A stretch of 5,940 nucleotides of DNA from Candidatus Hydrogenedentes bacterium CG07_land_8_20_14_0_80_42_17 (GTDB taxonomy: Bacteria > UBA8481). Numbering within the stretch: position 1 is the first letter of the stretch; each line of letters begins with the position of its first letter. This document shows positions 4,606-5,940 of this stretch, piece by piece. The stretch covers positions 1 through 5,940 of the forward strand of contig PEWQ01000205.1 in the NCBI GenBank assembly GCA_002780065.1, in the 5' to 3' direction. The notes below the pieces were generated by a model, which saw only the letters and a program-made list of their open reading frames with translations, made no database searches and was not told the origin of the DNA. The position numbers and the translations under genes are program-made.

Positions 4606-5262
4606 TCAAATTCTTTCAAGAATTCTAATGCCTTTCCAAGAACGTTCAAGTACTCTTTCAATATTATTTGTAATGTTTGAACTTAATACTTTTCTAGTTT
4701 CAGCAGTAATCTTGTATTTTTTCCAGCGGAGCGGATCGTCTTTTATGACGCTTGCGATAAATTTATCTGCATTATTTTTGATGCTTTCAGGCGGATTTAA
4801 ATAACCGTTTTTTTGCAGCCATTTTACGGCAAATGCAAATAGCGGGGCATAGGGATCACTATTAGAGCGATTAGCTTCTATAAAAGAAGACGCAAATTCA
4901 TACATATCGGCTTCCATTCTTTCTTCCGGGCCGCCTAGAAGCAGTAGTTCCGCGCCGGCCTGCAGAGCGATTGTATGGCGCCATGATGACGTAAGAGCCG
5001 GCGATTCATCACTCTCGAATTCTTTCATTACCCAAAGAACTGCACTTGCTCTTTTTGCAAACAATGCCGTTCCGCATTGAAATGTTTCGTAAGCTCCGCT
5101 GAATTTGCTCCCTCTTTTTTTTATTCCATAACAAACTCCATCTATTCTTCCGAAATCTTTTCCTAGAAATCTTATTACAAGATCGTTATCTCGTATTCGG
5201 GAAGCGCCGAGAATGAAGCCTGTAAGTTTCAACTGAATCTGTTTCGATTTTGGTTTAGCCAC
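4606..5262 (-). CDS. recO: DNA repair protein RecO
   Basis: RecO loads RecA onto SSB-coated single-stranded DNA with RecR (RecFOR pathway). The N-terminus fits the RecO OB-fold: a strand LTGFILGAS (13-21), the Asp-containing turn DNDLVIRFL (25-33), GKDFGRIDGVCYGIKKRGSK (34-53), then GAYETFQ (56-62). The remainder is helical and ends ERSWKGIRILERI, resembling the RecO C-terminal helix. Length is 218 residues, near the usual 220-250. The zinc-finger cysteines present in many RecO proteins after the ...GY-x-x-P segment are absent here (GYLNPPE), as in the E. coli-type protein. GTG at 5262 is preferred because GAGG (complement of 5275-5278) lies 12 nt upstream. A TTG at 5280 in the same frame lacks any ribosome-binding site. 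It heads a two-gene operon with the EIIA gene and diverges from the small-gene pair. Confidence 0.85.
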   Translation of the reverse strand: MAKPKSKQIQLKLTGFILGASRIRDNDLVIRFLGKDFGRIDGVCYGIKKRGSKFSGAYETFQCGTALFAKRASAVLWVMKEFESDESPALTSSWRHTIALQAGAELLLLGGPEERMEADMYEFASSFIEANRSNSDPYAPLFAFAVKWLQKNGYLNPPESIKNNADKFIASVIKDDPLRWKKYKITAETRKVLSSNITNNIERVLERSWKGIRILERI

Positions 5263-5284
5263 AAAAAAAAGATACCTCAAACTA

Positions 5285-5314
5285 TTGACAAAATCGATTA
5301 AAATGAATTAAACT
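5285..5314 (+). promoter_or_regulatory. Sigma70-like promoter for the small-gene pair
   Basis: A consensus -35 TTGACA (5285-5290) is followed 18 bp later by TAAACT (5309-5314), which matches TATAAT at four positions. Transcription would start near 5321, giving a short leader before AAGGAG at 5328-5333 and the ATG at 5338. It lies in the short gap divergent from recO, so it points at the three overlapping ORFs to the right. Confidence 0.55.
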
Positions 5315-5337
5315 TAATTTAGGACTTAAGGAGAACC

Positions 5338-5418
5338 ATGAAGGTTCTACAATCGGCCGAAAAAAATATGAAGCCGATGTACAGGGAGGCTGAAGATGGG
5401 TTTTCAGGAAAAGATTAG
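5338..5418 (+). CDS. 26-codon leader ORF overlapping the 84-residue gene
   Basis: ATG at 5338 with AAGGAG upstream (AGGAG at 5329-5333, 4-nt spacing) opens a 26-codon frame ending TAG at 5416-5418. The peptide is MKVLQSAEKNMKPMYREAED, then GFSGKD: charged, with no hydrophobic segment. Its last 23 bases overlap the next gene in a different frame, and the ribosome-binding site of that gene (AGGGAGG, 5383-5389) lies inside it. It could be a real leader peptide coupling translation to the next gene. No attenuator hairpin or run of regulatory codons was seen. Whether the peptide itself matters is unknown. Confidence 0.5.
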   Translation: MKVLQSAEKNMKPMYREAEDGFSGKD

Positions 5419-5650
5419 CGCGTATGCCGTGCTAAAAGGGCCTGATACAAGGCCTGAGACAAATCCTTCATTTATTGCCGCATCATTTCGTAGGAATGTT
5501 TCTATGAATATTGCCACTGAAACTTTAGGCCAAAAGATAGCTGGAGCTGAGTCAGAACGGCTAGTAAGAATTCCGGTTGAAAACGATAAATTAGAGTCGG
5601 TCCGTTCCGAAACAACTCGGGTTGGACTCAATATTTCGAAAAGAGCATGA
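5396..5650 (+). CDS. Small hypothetical protein A of a paralogous pair
   Basis: An 84-residue soluble, charged protein of unrecognised family. ATG at 5396 follows AGGGAGG (5383-5389) with 6-nt spacing. Its core AVLKGPDTRPETNPSFIAAS plus FRR (residues 11-33) aligns without gaps to residues 19-41 of the next protein, sharing GPD, TNPS, A and FR at identical spacing. The C-terminal VGLNI (76-80) also matches IGIAV there. No signal peptide, membrane helix or Cys is present. The pair is therefore a tandem duplication that has diverged strongly. Function is unknown. A structural or adaptor role cannot be told apart from regulation on this evidence. Confidence 0.75.
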   Translation: MGFQEKISAYAVLKGPDTRPETNPSFIAASFRRNVSMNIATETLGQKIAGAESERLVRIPVENDKLESVRSETTRVGLNISKRA

Positions 5651-5664
5651 ATTAAAGGACTGCA

Positions 5665-5694
5665 ATGAAAAAGGAACACGGAGGTAATAAATGA
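5665..5694 (+). CDS. 9-codon mini-ORF overlapping the next gene start (ATGA)
   Basis: ATG at 5665, preceded by AAAGGA (5654-5659) with 5-nt spacing, encodes MKKEHGGNK and stops at TGA 5692-5694. The stop overlaps the next ATG as ATGA. The codons GGA GGT inside it form the Shine-Dalgarno sequence of the next gene, so its presence may simply follow from that site. The matching arrangement before the first paralogue makes it worth recording as a possible coupling ORF. Confidence 0.3.
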   Translation: MKKEHGGNK

Positions 5695-5915
5695 TTTTAG
5701 GATTTTACACAGCAAGTTCTACTGAAAAATATTTAACGACGAAAGTTATCTTGTCGGGCCCGGATAACATTAATAACACTAATCCATCCGTTCTTGCAAA
5801 AACTTTTCGAGAATCTTCTGCCTTGGAAATAACTAATAATTTTGGTGAAGACTTGATGATAAGTCAAAATTCAAAAGAATCCGGAATTGGCATTGCGGTG
5901 GACGTCAAGGCTTAA
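5691..5915 (+). CDS. Small hypothetical protein B of a paralogous pair
   Basis: A 74-residue protein paralogous to the upstream 84-residue one. Shared features are the hydrophobic strand VIL (19-21), GPD (23-25), TNPS (30-33), FR (39-40), an Ile at 47, and a C-terminal beta-like GIGIAV (65-70). Protein B has an N-terminal extension of about eight residues and lacks the charged 15-20 residue stretch between the core and C-terminus of protein A. ATG at 5691 follows GGAGG (5680-5684) with 6-nt spacing. There is no Cys, signal peptide or membrane helix. The family is unrecognised, and the array may continue to the right of the window. Confidence 0.75.
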   Translation: MILGFYTASSTEKYLTTKVILSGPDNINNTNPSVLAKTFRESSALEITNNFGEDLMISQNSKESGIGIAVDVKA

Positions 5916-5940
5916 TTAACGATATTCGTATCTCTGCTAA

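Noticed and set aside
5263-5280. recO start at TTG 5280
   Set aside because: No ribosome-binding site lies upstream of it, whereas GAGG sits between it and the GTG at 5262.
5404-5715. Minus-strand open frame of 103 codons
   Set aside because: It is antisense to both paralogous small genes, which have strong ribosome-binding sites and share a conserved core; no such support exists for the minus frame.

Overview
The window looks like chromosomal DNA from a Gram-negative-type, moderately AT-rich bacterium (about 40% GC by eye), probably from a poorly sampled environmental lineage. The evidence is a signal-peptide TPR protein, strong AGGAGG ribosome-binding sites, frequent TTG/GTG starts, and several dispersed-looking palindromic repeats in the gene gaps. 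Such repeats are, from memory, common in uncultured phyla. The phylum cannot be fixed from the sequence.

Layout. Positions 1-352 hold no convincing gene. They contain a 30-bp direct repeat, AT-rich and GC-rich palindromes, and a rightward hairpin-plus-T-tract terminator that ends at the stop codon of the next gene. On the minus strand, 353-1621 encodes a membrane GAF-GGDEF diguanylate cyclase with an intact active loop and I-site. Divergent from it, 85 bp away, starts a tight rightward cluster. It holds a stand-alone cyclic-nucleotide-binding (CNB) domain protein (1707), an exported TPR protein (2198), two small membrane proteins (2782 and 2994) and a 31-residue, extremely basic, ribosome-associated-like protein (3256). 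The first four are coupled by overlapping or nearly touching ends. A threefold 51-bp tandem repeat carrying a perfect 8-bp hairpin begins inside the last codons of the 31-residue gene and ends just before upp (uracil phosphoribosyltransferase, 3516-4139). Convergent to upp, with only 4 bp between stop codons, lies a minus-strand pair: recO (5262 to 4606), then a PTS EIIA type-2/PtsN-like protein (4587 to 4144).

Divergent from recO, a sigma70-like promoter leads into two tandem small genes (84 and 74 codons). Their products are paralogues sharing a GPD-x4-TNPS-x5-FR core. Each is preceded by a very short, well-initiated ORF that overlaps its start. No known family was recognised for this pair.

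Functional reading. The left half suggests a nucleotide-second-messenger locus, with a c-di-GMP synthase facing a CNB protein tied to an envelope TPR protein and two membrane microproteins. The CNB domain has His where cNMP binders have the phosphate-contacting Arg. The middle is housekeeping (ribosome-associated peptide, pyrimidine salvage, recombination repair, phosphotransfer regulation). The right end is the most obscure part: the paralogous pair with overlapping leader ORFs, probably continuing beyond the window.
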